From assembly GCF_000189635.1 (NCBI RefSeq), contig NW_002476246.1, forward strand, positions 496,001-560,000: a stretch of 64,000 nt of DNA, in the 5' to 3' direction. The notes beneath the pieces are model-generated. The model saw only the letters and a program-made list of their open reading frames with translations. It had not been told where the DNA came from and ran no database searches. This stretch comes from Tetrahymena thermophila SB210. Its lineage: Eukaryota; Ciliophora; Oligohymenophorea; Hymenostomatida; Tetrahymenidae. This document shows positions 51,001 through 61,600 of the stretch, piece after piece; positions within the stretch are counted from its first letter, which is position 1, and each line of letters begins with the position of its first letter. The translations under genes were made by a program, and so were the position numbers.

Positions 51001-53306
51001 AAGAAATTATTTGATCTCCAAAAGCAATCAGAATTAAAGAAAGCAGGTGGCAATGTGTTAGTGATTTCAGTGACCTACATATTTGAACTAATTTAGAATA
51101 CTTAAGTTGCTACTATATTTTGACTATCAATTAGAATCAAATTCTATATTTTTATATTTTGAAAAAAATGATGTTATTTAATATTCTAAAAAAATTATTT
51201 TACTTAATTAGATCTCAATATTTAAAAGATGACATTTTATGAAGTAATTTATTTGACAAGTAAAGGAGCCTAACCAAATATTATTTAATAAAAATCTATT
51301 TTATTATTTTAGTAGAATGCCCACATATTTTAGGTATTTAAATTTTTCATATAAAGAGTGGTCTTTGATGAATACTACAAAAGTATTTTCTTATTAAATG
51401 TTTAATCATAGTAAAAAATTGTATTTGTGGAATTAATAGCAAGAATGTATTAATCATTTTTTTTCTGATAATTTTAAACACTAAGTATTTAATTTAGACT
51501 ATTTGATGAATTATCAACAACAAAAAATTGTTAAGATTGGAAGTCGTATTAGACTATTTATCTTGTTTAAGTCATAAAAGTAATTTTCATTCCATCTAAA
51601 TATTTCATATTTGCCATTTATTAATTAAATGTAATATTTTATGATAAAAGTATGCCAGATGAGATATAAAAAGCTAAAACTTAAGTATTAGTATTTATAC
51701 AAGATAATATTTTGTTTTATGTTAATTATTCTACTAGCAGTACACAATCTGAGATCTGTTATTATTTATTGAAATTAAAAATTGAAATAAATATAAATAA
51801 AATAATTTACTTATGTTAACTGAGGAAATGTATAATAAGCTTGAAGTTCTAGCTAAGGAATTGACTTGACAATAACTTTGCCATATTGATCAATCTAAAG
51901 CATAGTGCTATTATCTATTTTTTAAATGTCAATAATAAATTTTAACTTTGTGATAAAAAAATTAAAATATTTTTTAAATAAAAAGATAAAAAATCTATTA
52001 TAAAATATTCATAATTTAAATTATTTAATTTTATAATATTTCAATTTTCTTTTAATTATTTTTGATCAAAGCAATAAAAATAAGATCAATATTAAAAAAA
52101 TTATAATATCTACTTTTTTCGAAACCTATTGAATTTATTTATAATCTCTCAAAGTATAATTTTTATGTATATCTATCTTAATTGAAATCATAATTCTCCG
52201 CGAAATAAATTTGATAATTTCCATTTGCAGTAAAATATATTTTGTTATTATTAGTGTATGTAGTCTTAAAAATGGCAGTAATCTAGGTACTACACATATA
52301 TATTTAAATATAATTTAAAATATATCAAAAATGATTTATAAATAGTATTTTATATAATCATTTATTTAAAAGTGATTTTGATAAATAAAAATAAATTTAA
52401 TAATAGAGTTAAATTATTTTATATGAATTCGATATTTAGTTTAAGAATATCGAATGTTTTAATTTAGTAAAAAGAAAGTATAATGCAAGGCGTTTAATCT
52501 TTTAATTTAAAATTTATTTTGTTTTAATCAATTGGTTTTAAAAGAAAATATAGAGTTGTTTTGTTGATCTTTCACTAAAAAATTTTTATTATTCATTTAT
52601 GAAAAAGAATTTATTAACATTTTCAATTTCATTTATGTTATATATCATTAGCATTTATATTCATTTAAGTTAATTATTGAAGGGTAAAAAAAATCAAATA
52701 AAGCAAAGAAAAATATAAATTATTAATGTTTACCTTCACTGATAGATGTGCTAAAGTACTATTATAGACCAACTGCTTAAGATGCAGGAATATAAGATAA
52801 TTAAGGGCAAATCTATAACTAAATGCATGTATTTGAAGAAGGATCTAAAGAATAGCTATTAGATTAAATGCTACATTCATATACGCACTCTCCATCAAGG
52901 AAGTATTATCCATCTTAACAATTCGAAATGCATCCTTACTAGAGTAAAAAAATGTAATAATTTTAAGAAAACAAAATGATTAAGTTACTTAATCTTCTGG
53001 ATTCACAGAGTATCCAGATTAGCATTAATAGCATTGAGTAGATGAGCAGCTTAAGCAAAATTAAGAAGCGCAGGAAACGCATTCCATTTTTTAGTTTTCA
53101 TATGTTCCACTAGGGCAAGATTAGACGCAACTATAGCTATTCTGATCAAAATAAAATGGGTATTTACATCCAAGGCACTCAAAATTTTTATCACTAGAGC
53201 AATCTTAGCATGCTTGGTTACATTAAATATCACCATCTTTTTAGCCTAAAGAAAGGAAAATCCTATTTAGTATTAAATGGATAATTATCAAACCTTTTAA
53301 ATTCAT
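42040..53306 (-). CDS. Giant multi-domain membrane protein, family B copy 2 (B2), complete
   Basis: ATG 53,306 opens MNLKGLIIIHLILNRIFLSLG and the same Cys-rich start as B1 (CNQACQDC). Domain order matches B1: furin-like repeats, a long 819-nt intron (51,915-52,733), a beta-rich region, a GGA-repeat beta-helix (about 48,050-44,600), the second Cys block with LQCLKCP and GAICETCD (44,300-43,550), then transmembrane helices. The C-terminus reads NKQLKYNFYKQALENSN...DQH, in line with NKRLKTRFYLQALE in B1, and ends at TGA 42,040. Exons are roughly 88-92% identical to B1 by eye. No disabling change was noticed in the parts compared; not every exon was checked. It lies 1.9 kb from B1 in the same orientation. 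Confidence 0.82.
43835..44242 (-). other. Intron (408 nt) of B2 with canonical G-quadruplex motif on the sense strand
   Basis: The sense (minus) strand of 44,171-44,191 has G-runs GGGG, GGG, GGG and GGGGG separated by loops of 1-5 nt. A weaker G-rich tract is on the + strand at 44,066-44,083. It is positionally homologous to the B1 and B3 introns. Confidence 0.7.
51915..52733 (-). other. Long intron (819 nt) of B2 after the Cys-rich exons
   Basis: Same position and phase as the 1,051-nt intron of B1. It contains the 10-bp inverted repeat 52,427-52,455. Its 5' half is also copied behind the broken fragment at about 54,785-54,997. Confidence 0.6.
52427..52455. repeat. Perfect 10-bp inverted repeat in the long B2 intron
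   Basis: ATTCGATATT at 52,427-52,436 pairs with AATATCGAAT at 52,446-52,455 across a 9-nt loop. Conserved with B1 although surrounding intron sequence differs. Confidence 0.75.
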
Positions 53307-53404
53307 CAACTTTTAAATATTTTTTTATCTATCTGTAAGTAATTTTAAGTTTGTTAGAAATATTGTTTATAAAAATATGTTTCCTCTATAAAGAAATCAA
53401 TTTT

Positions 53405-53860
53405 AAATGCAATGAGAAAAATCAACAACCTTTCAAATTACAATGTTAAGATTATTATTTTACAGATTACTTTTTAAAAAAATCTAGATGGTCTCTTTGT
53501 AAAAGAATAAGTTTTTAAAGTAATTTTTAAAGGAATAAACTTTAATATATAATAACAACTCAACTCCAATAAATATTTCAAATAATTATTTAAACTTTCC
53601 TTTCTCAAATGGATTTTAAGTTTACACTAAATTCTAAAGAATATTCAGTTTTACATTTAAAAAGTTGTAGTCCAGCTCTATCTACCAAAAAAATCAATTA
53701 ATTATTTAAATTTCAGCAGTTAATTTATTTAAAAGACTTTTGAAAGCAATTTAATTATCTTCAAAAAAAATAATCAATATGATTCTTATTGTTTTTATTT
53801 AAAACATCTCATTATTTTTTACTACTATTTGATTAAATAATACAATTAATAAATAATATT
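53405..53860. repeat. 5'-flank module upstream of B2
   Basis: Single copy of the module that is tandemly doubled upstream of B1. It begins about 100 bp 5' of the B2 start codon. Confidence 0.6.
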
Positions 53861-54997
53861 ACTTCATAAAAGCTTTGATAAATTTATTTCAAAACAATAA
53901 AGTATGATAAAATAATCTAATAATATAATTTGATTCTCTTCTATTTTTAAATTTTTTTTTTTGAAAATAGAAGCAACTAAAGTATTTTTTCTTTATTTTT
54001 TTATTTTTATTCTCGAAGAATTATTTTTTGAATAACAAATATAAACTTAGCTTTTATAAATATTTTTTAATAAAATAAAATATTAAATAAAAGTTTAGTA
54101 TATGATAGAATAGAAGAAAATAAACATATATTTTTCTATCATATATTTAATCTTGAATAAAAATTTGTTTAATTCTGGTTACATGAATGTAATTTAAGAA
54201 TTGTTTTCAAAAATACAATAAGGAGTAAAAAATAAATATTTTCAATAAAATACTTTAAACTAGAAACATAAGGAGGAATGCATTAATTAATTAATTTGGA
54301 TAGTTATTATCCTGGATAAGTAATAAATATATTTAAAATTAATAGAATATCACATAATATAATTACAAATATAAAACAATTACTCTATATTATCTTCAAA
54401 TAATTTGCTTCAACACAAAATTTTATTTTATTTAGATGCTAAATACATCTCTAAAAATAATCAAAGTAATTAAATCTATTAAATCTAAAAAATTATGATA
54501 TTCTTTACATAGAAAAGCAAATAGATTAATGTTAAACCTTCTTAATTTATTAATTTTTAAAAATAGTAATCAAATTATTGCAGTTTCTCACTAATTAACA
54601 CCCTACTACCTCTTATTTGTTTTTAGTTACTTTTTTAAAAAAAAACAAAAAATCAAATTTTTTTTTCAAATTTAAACCACGTTAATTAATTTGAAAAATT
54701 ATGGAAATAAAAAATACTTAATCAGTGCGTGTTACTATAAAATAAAGGTCTGTATAATTTAAAATAAATAAAAAATTATTTTTTAATTTATTTTGTTTTA
54801 ATCAACTTGTCTTTAAAGAAAGTATATATATGTTTTGTTGATCTTTTACTAAAATTTTTTCGTCTTTCATTTTTGAAAAAGAAATTATTAACATTTTCTA
54901 TTTATTTTATGATATTTGTTTATATTCATTTAAGTTAAAAATTGAACGACAAAAAAAATCAAATAAAACTACGAAAAACATAAATTATATTGCTTAC
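53861..54997. other. Spacer upstream of B2; no gene
   Basis: AT-rich sequence with long homopolymer runs. 54,785-54,997 corresponds to the intron sequence next to B2 exon 2. No supported coding sequence. Confidence 0.5.
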
Positions 54998-55497
54998 CTT
55001 CACTTATAGATGTAAAGAACTATATTTGACCAACTGGTTTAAATGTAGGAATATAAGATAACTAAGGGCAAATCTATAAATAATGGCATGTAATAGAAGA
55101 CGGATCTAAGGAATAGCTATTAAATTAAATGGTGCATTCATATACGCACTCTCTATCAAGCAAATATTATACATCTCTACAATTCAAAATGCATCCTTAC
55201 GGCTTACTGGAGTAAAAAAGATGTAATGGATTTTAAGAAAATTAAATGATTAAGTTACTTAATCTTCTGGAATCACAGAGTATCCCAGGTTAGCATTAAT
55301 AACATTCAGTAGGTGAGCAGATTAAGCAAAATTTAGAAGAGCAGGAAACGCAATCCATTTTTTAGTTTTCATATGTTCCGCTAAGGCAAGATTAAACGCA
55401 ATTATAGCTATCCTGATCAAAATAAAATGGGTATTTACATCCAAGATACTCAAAATTTTTAATACTAGAACAAGCTTAGCATATTTGGTTACATTAT
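54998..55497 (-). pseudogene. Broken N-terminal fragment of a family-B gene
   Basis: Resembles exons 1 and 2 of B2 (52,734-53,240): CNQICQACSS, then the furin-like Cys repeats, then the QLSYIP end of exon 2. The start codon, signal peptide and first splice region are deleted. One conserved Cys of CLGC has become Tyr. An extra base near 55,287 (CCTGGGATAC against CCGGATAC) shifts the frame at the end of the Cys repeats. The body of the gene is absent. It is therefore a dead duplicate of the 5' end, left by local duplication between B2 and B3. Confidence 0.8.
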
Positions 55498-55582
55498 TAA
55501 ATATATTTTTGTGTATCTGTTAGTAATTTTAAGTTTGTTAATTTATAAAAATATGTTTCCTCTTTAAAAAATCAATTTTAAG

Positions 55583-56030
55583 TGCAATGAGAAAATCAAC
55601 AACCTTTCAAATTACAATATTAAGATTATTATTTTACTGATTACTTTTTTAAAAATTTAGATGTTATAATCTATATGTAAAAGTATAATTTTTTAAAGTG
55701 ATTTTTAAAGGAATAAAATTTAATATTTAATAACAACTTAACTCCAATAAATATTTCAAAAAATTATTTCAAATTTCCTTTCTCAAATGGATTTTAAGTT
55801 TACACTAAATTGTTTAGAAAATTCTTTTAAAAATTAAAAAAATTACAATTCAGCACTATCTGCCAAAAAAATTCATTAATAATTGAAATTCAACAATTAA
55901 TTTATTTAAAAGACTTTAAAAGCAATTTAATTATCTTCAAAACAAATAATCTAATGTATTCTTATTTTTTTTAATCAAAAGATCTCATTATTTTTTACTA
56001 TTATTTCATTAAATAATAAATCTAATAAAA
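55583..56030. repeat. 5'-flank module next to the broken family-B fragment
   Basis: Fourth copy of the module that precedes B1 and B2, in the same orientation relative to the Cys-rich exons. Confidence 0.6.
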
Positions 56031-56575
56031 TTTATTTACTTCATAAAAGCTTTTTGATGTCAATTTATTGAAAAACGATAAAGAATGATAATATAAAAAA
56101 TAATCGAATAATATAAGTATTTTTTCTTTATTGTATTTTTATTGTTATTCTCAAAGTATTATTTTTTGAGTAACAAATATAAACTTAGCTTTTATAAATA
56201 TTTTTTAATAAAATAAAATATTAAATAAATGTTTCGTATCTGATGAAAGAAAAAATGAAGCTAATTTTTTTTATCAAATATTTAATCTTAAATAATAATT
56301 TTTTTAATTCATGTTACATGAAAGTAAATTAAGAATTACTTTCAAAAATAAAATATGGAGTAAAAAATTTATTTTTTCAATAAAATACTTTAAACTATAA
56401 ACATAAGGAGGAAGGCATTAATCGATTAATTTGGATAGTTATTATTAGGTAAAAGCAATAAATATATTAAACATTAATAGAATATCACATATTTTGAATT
56501 AATAAATACATCTCTAAAATAATGAAAGTAATTCAATTCTTTCTATTCGATCTAAAATATTATGATATTCTTTTT

Positions 56576-58622
56576 TAAAAAATAATTATTATAAATTTTG
56601 TAATCTACTTTAGATTAAATCTTTATTTATTAAATAAATTAATATAGCCAAACGCTTAATTAAAATCTAGTGGTATTGATATTAATGAGTTTAAAATTAA
56701 ATAAAAATATATTTGAAAATGTTAGTCTAAGCCATTTTTTTTTAATTCATTTTTATTTATGATAAATTTTGGTTTAACAACATCCTAAAAAACTGATATT
56801 CAAATATAATTTGCTCATTTTTAAATCATCAAAATTAATAATATTTTTAAATAAAGAATCAGGCATTTATAAAAAAAGTAGAAATTTTAGATAATTACAA
56901 AAAATTATATAAAATACGATATTATGTTATCAGCAAAGTCCTCCTTCCAATATCTATTATTTTATTTCTCATTATTTTTCCTTTCGTTCGAAATAATTTG
57001 TTAAAATTTTTTATACTTACAAATAAAATTAAATAAAATGAAAAAGTAAATAAAATAAAAATATTATCAATAAATGAAAATAAAAAAATGTATAATATAT
57101 AATGATTAAGAATTAAGGATAACTATAATTTATTGGTTCATATCAAAATATCGAATAAGCTATCTAATAATATAATATAAGATAATAAGATATTAATGGA
57201 AATAAACAAATTTGAAAATACTTACTTATGTTTAATAGTTATTTAAATTTAATAATTATTTTCCAAAACTGAAAATTAAATAATAGGATTTAATATATTT
57301 TTACATATTTTCTTATCAATTCTATTTGCCTAAATTTGGTAAAAAGAATTTATCACATATTAATACTCTTCTTTATTAATTTATAATTATTTTCTAATGC
57401 TGAAAATTCAGAAATAGACTTTAATTTATGTTACATATTTTTTTATCATTTTATAATTATTTTCTAAATTTCAGCAAATAGATAGACTTTAATTTATTTT
57501 TATATAGTTTTTTATATATTAACCAACCTATAATTATTCTATAGAACAATATTTTAAATTGCCGAAAATTCGGTAAGTTAATTTAGTATATTTATAATTT
57601 ATTCAATATTCAATTAATAATTATTTATTATTTTAACTTGCTGAAAATTCAGCGATTAATTTATCATACATTTTTTCATTATTCGTTAGCTTTAGTAATT
57701 TATTTAATTATTTTGATCTTGTCAATACTCATGATATGTAATATTCGTTATTATATATAAATTGCATGGACTGTAAACATCCCTTGAGAAATAAAATGTT
57801 AATTTACTTTTTGTATTACTTTTTAAAATATTTTTTTTTTATTATAATTTTTAAAATTATTTCGACTGTTTGCTTACCAATATCTATCTATAGTATTCAC
57901 TAATATATTTAAATAATATACCATGTTTTAAATGGAATAAAAAATAATTAATATCATTATTATTCTAAAAAATCTTCTAAATAAGAAAATATTAATTTCT
58001 ATTCTGGGTTAACCAAAGATAAAAAATAATATAGTAATAATATTTATAAAGAAGAATAAATTAAAATTTATTCAACCTAAAGATCGTATGAAAAAATAAT
58101 ATGGATCTAAAATTAATTTATATTTAACCAGTAATTTTTTTATTATGATAATTTTCTAAAGAGTATTTAAAGAAGTAAAATATATTTTTATTTTTGATTA
58201 TATAAAAATTTAGCTTTATCCATAAACAATCAATAAACTTAATAACAAGATTTATAATTGGGACTAGAGCTGTGCTGATCCAGTGTATTTAAATTTTTTG
58301 AGGTTTTTATAATTTAATTATTAATTTATTTTATCTTAAATTACCAAACACTTTTTGTTTTATTTTTAAAATTTAAAAATAGTAAAATAAAATAAATTTG
58401 ATTTAACTTTTCGTATTTAAGAAGAAGATAAGTAGAAATAGATGAGATTTTAATTATTTCAAATTAAGTTATGTAAATTTAAAAATAAAATCTAAAAAAC
58501 CTGTTAATAAAAATAAATACAGCTTAAATAAAAAATTTTTTTTCTTTAATAAAGTAAGTTATTGTTGTTTTAATTTTTATCTACTAAGTTTATATTTGTT
58601 TATTTTAGAAACAATTTTCTAT
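56576..58622. other. Spacer between the broken fragment and B3
   Basis: About 2 kb of extremely AT-rich sequence with no supported gene on either strand. 57,230-57,720 holds a degenerate direct repeat, entered separately. From about 58,430 on it is the 3' flank shared with B1 and B2. Confidence 0.5.
57240..57720. repeat. Degenerate tandem repeat with a conserved short inverted repeat
   Basis: Several imperfect units of roughly 80-110 bp share TATAATTATTTTCTAA followed by a short inverted repeat, then TTTAATTTA. The inverted repeat is CTGAAAATTCAG at 57,400-57,411 and 57,641-57,652, and CCGAAAATTCGG at 57,562-57,573. Weaker forms are at about 57,268 and 57,467. Confidence 0.65.
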
Positions 58623-61600
58623 TCATTATTGAATTTTATCTAAATTACAATTTTCTTTTGCTTATTGATAGAAAATAGTTTTTAGTTGTTTGCCAATTTT
58701 TGATTTTCGAAAGGTGAATTAACTGTTTTAATTACTCAGTTTTATTCGCTAAGACCATTTTTAGTTCTTAAAATCTGCTTCAATTGAAATCACTTCCCTT
58801 AATGAGCTTTAGACTTTTTTCCATAGAGAATTTATTCTTAATAAATTTATCTATTTTTAATAAGCAATTTAGTAAATAGAGTTAGGAATTACTTGAGATA
58901 AATAAAATTATAATCTTTAAAGCATATTTTGGTCAATTTTATTATATGGAATAGGCCTTTACACTGCTAGTAAGAGTAAGATTCCTATGAAAATTATATT
59001 GGAGACTATTAAAATACTTTCCAATAGTAGTTTAAGTAAGGGATTATCTGTAAGTAATATCATTTATGTAGTGAATATACTTATTATAATTAATTTGCAA
59101 GATAGTTAATCAATATTGTTTAACTACTATCTTTAATAAGGACTTACTTTGGTCAAAAATGTATGATAAATTTATATAAAAATTATTAAAAATGAAGCTT
59201 TGAGTAATGGTGAAACCCTAACTAAATTTAGAAATATAACTAGAGATGCTTTTGTTTGATTTCTAGCTAAATCCCAATAATAAGATTCTACTTTATATTC
59301 CTATTGATGAATAAATTTTATTATAAAAAATTTTTTTATGATTAATAAACTATTTACTTTGTACAAAAGACCATATTTCTACTGATAAAACAAGCTTTGT
59401 AATTTTTCTCTTTTTCTATACAAATACATAGAAAATGATGTTGGAATTATTATTAACCATATTAAAAGTAATGGTCCTATTAAATATAGTAGGATTTTAA
59501 TGTGTTCTTCAGTATAGCATTCATACTGCATTTCAGAAATAATATATAGATTGCCTGCTATTTCAATACAAGATGAAGACTATATCAATACTTTGATTAC
59601 TGAAGAACTATAGAATAAGTATATTAGTATGAAAGAAGAAATCTAAAATGAGCGGTCATCTATCTTAAAGATGTTTGTTAGGATTTTTACTAGTTGAATG
59701 AACAAATATATAATAATTATTTAGGTATTGATAAATACAACTCTAATAGCATACAATGGAATTTAGAAATCATAGTAACTGAATATACAATCTAAATTAT
59801 AAATTGAATGCTTTGCAGGATCGCCACCTCCAATTTCAACAAAAGAGATAAACTATTTAGTCTAAATACCTAAGTTATTAATTAATGCTATAAACTAAAA
59901 ATAGTTGATAAGAATTTTGATATAATAAGAAGAACTACTAATATTTGGATTTTATAGTAAAATTATTTTAAGCTTTCTCAAATAAAACCAGCTCATATTT
60001 TTTTATATTAATGCCATCTATTTTTAAAATTAGAAGATTAAATAAACACAAAATATAATCAATAATAAAAATAGAAGCAGAATAGAGCTAATTTTATTTT
60101 TATAAATGCATTCTTAGCACTAATTTCCACCATTAGTTTTTCCATATTTTGAACCCCAAATAACCCCTTTAGAATCACAAGATTCACACATAGCTCCTAT
60201 ATGTCCTAGTGAACATCCAAACTTATTTGAAGGGTCTTCAGGGATACAATTTTCTGGATTAATACATTCATATATTTAGTCTGAGTTTTCGTCCTTACTC
60301 CAGTATCTATTTTATAACTGTATGATATTTGAATGACAATTTTTAGAACCAATAGGGCATTAGAGGCACTACAAATTTTCAAATTTATTTGGATCTTGTA
60401 AGCAATAATTACCTATTTAAAAAAATTGGTAAGCTTAGTTAATCAAAATATAATTGTGAATATTTGGTAAAAGTAGAGAGTTTTTTTTTACAAAAGAGTT
60501 AAATTGGATAAAAATTATTTCATAAAATAAAAATAATATGAAAAAAACTATTTATTAATGATTTTCTGATCAAAAAAATGTTTTATTATTTTGTTTTTAA
60601 AATACTTTTTGGGAGGGGATAAGGGTATTTAATTGAGTTTGTTATCATATTTAAATGAAAGTATGATAAAGTACCATGTTTTTTAACTCCTAGATCTTAT
60701 AACGATCCCACCCCCCTTCAATCACAGATTAATTAATATTAAAAAAAAAATTAAAAACTTTATTAAAGAATAATTTACCTTATTAGCAAGTATAGCATAT
60801 CTTATATTTCTACAAAGTTTATAAAATTTCCCCTTACTAGCACTTCCTAAAATTAACATCAATAGAGATACTTAGCTCTTGAAAGTCAAATTTAAAAGTT
60901 GTAGTATTTAAAATATAGATAGGGTTAACTGTTTTAACTATAATAGAGGAGTTAGCATTAGGCTAATAAGAATAGGACACATTAAAAAGGAAACCAAATT
61001 AATCAAAATTATAATTCTATCTGAGATTACCTTCAAGCCCGACTTCTTAACTCTACAATTCAAGTAAATAGCTACCAAATTCAATCAGAATTTCTTAATT
61101 TATCTACTCTGTATTTTTAAAAAAACTTATTTCTCTCATTTCTTCATCAATTAATCTCATTAATATCGGTGAAGATGTACTGCCACTTTATATATTTTCT
61201 AATTTAGCACTTTAGATATTTAAATCATCTTACATTTAATTTTTAACATCCAAATAAATTGGATAAGAACCTATATTTTTTCCATATAATTATACAGAAT
61301 TTTTAATAAAAGTATTTAAATTTAAGGTAAGTATCCTTCGGCTCACATTTCTTTTTTATAAAACTTAAGGTTATATGCCTTAATATCTAAAAGCACCTCC
61401 TATTAGAGCATAGTTTTATAAAAAATTATTTTATCTCATATCTTAAATATCACAATTGTTCAACAATATTGCTCCACCTGAGCCTTATGGACAAGAATTT
61501 TAAAAGAAAGTATTGTCTTCAAACTAAGAAAATAGGCTACTGAAGCAGTAAATAGCTCCCCCATTTCCTGTCTTAGATTGGTTTTACTAAAATTTGTTTT

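Larger units (their letters stand above)
52500..56575. repeat. Direct duplication of the B2 5' region (about 2 kb)
   Basis: About 52,500-54,505 (part of the long intron, exons 2 and 1, promoter flank) is repeated at about 54,785-56,575. The second copy lost roughly 90 bp including the start codon and signal peptide. The edges were placed by eye. Confidence 0.65.
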
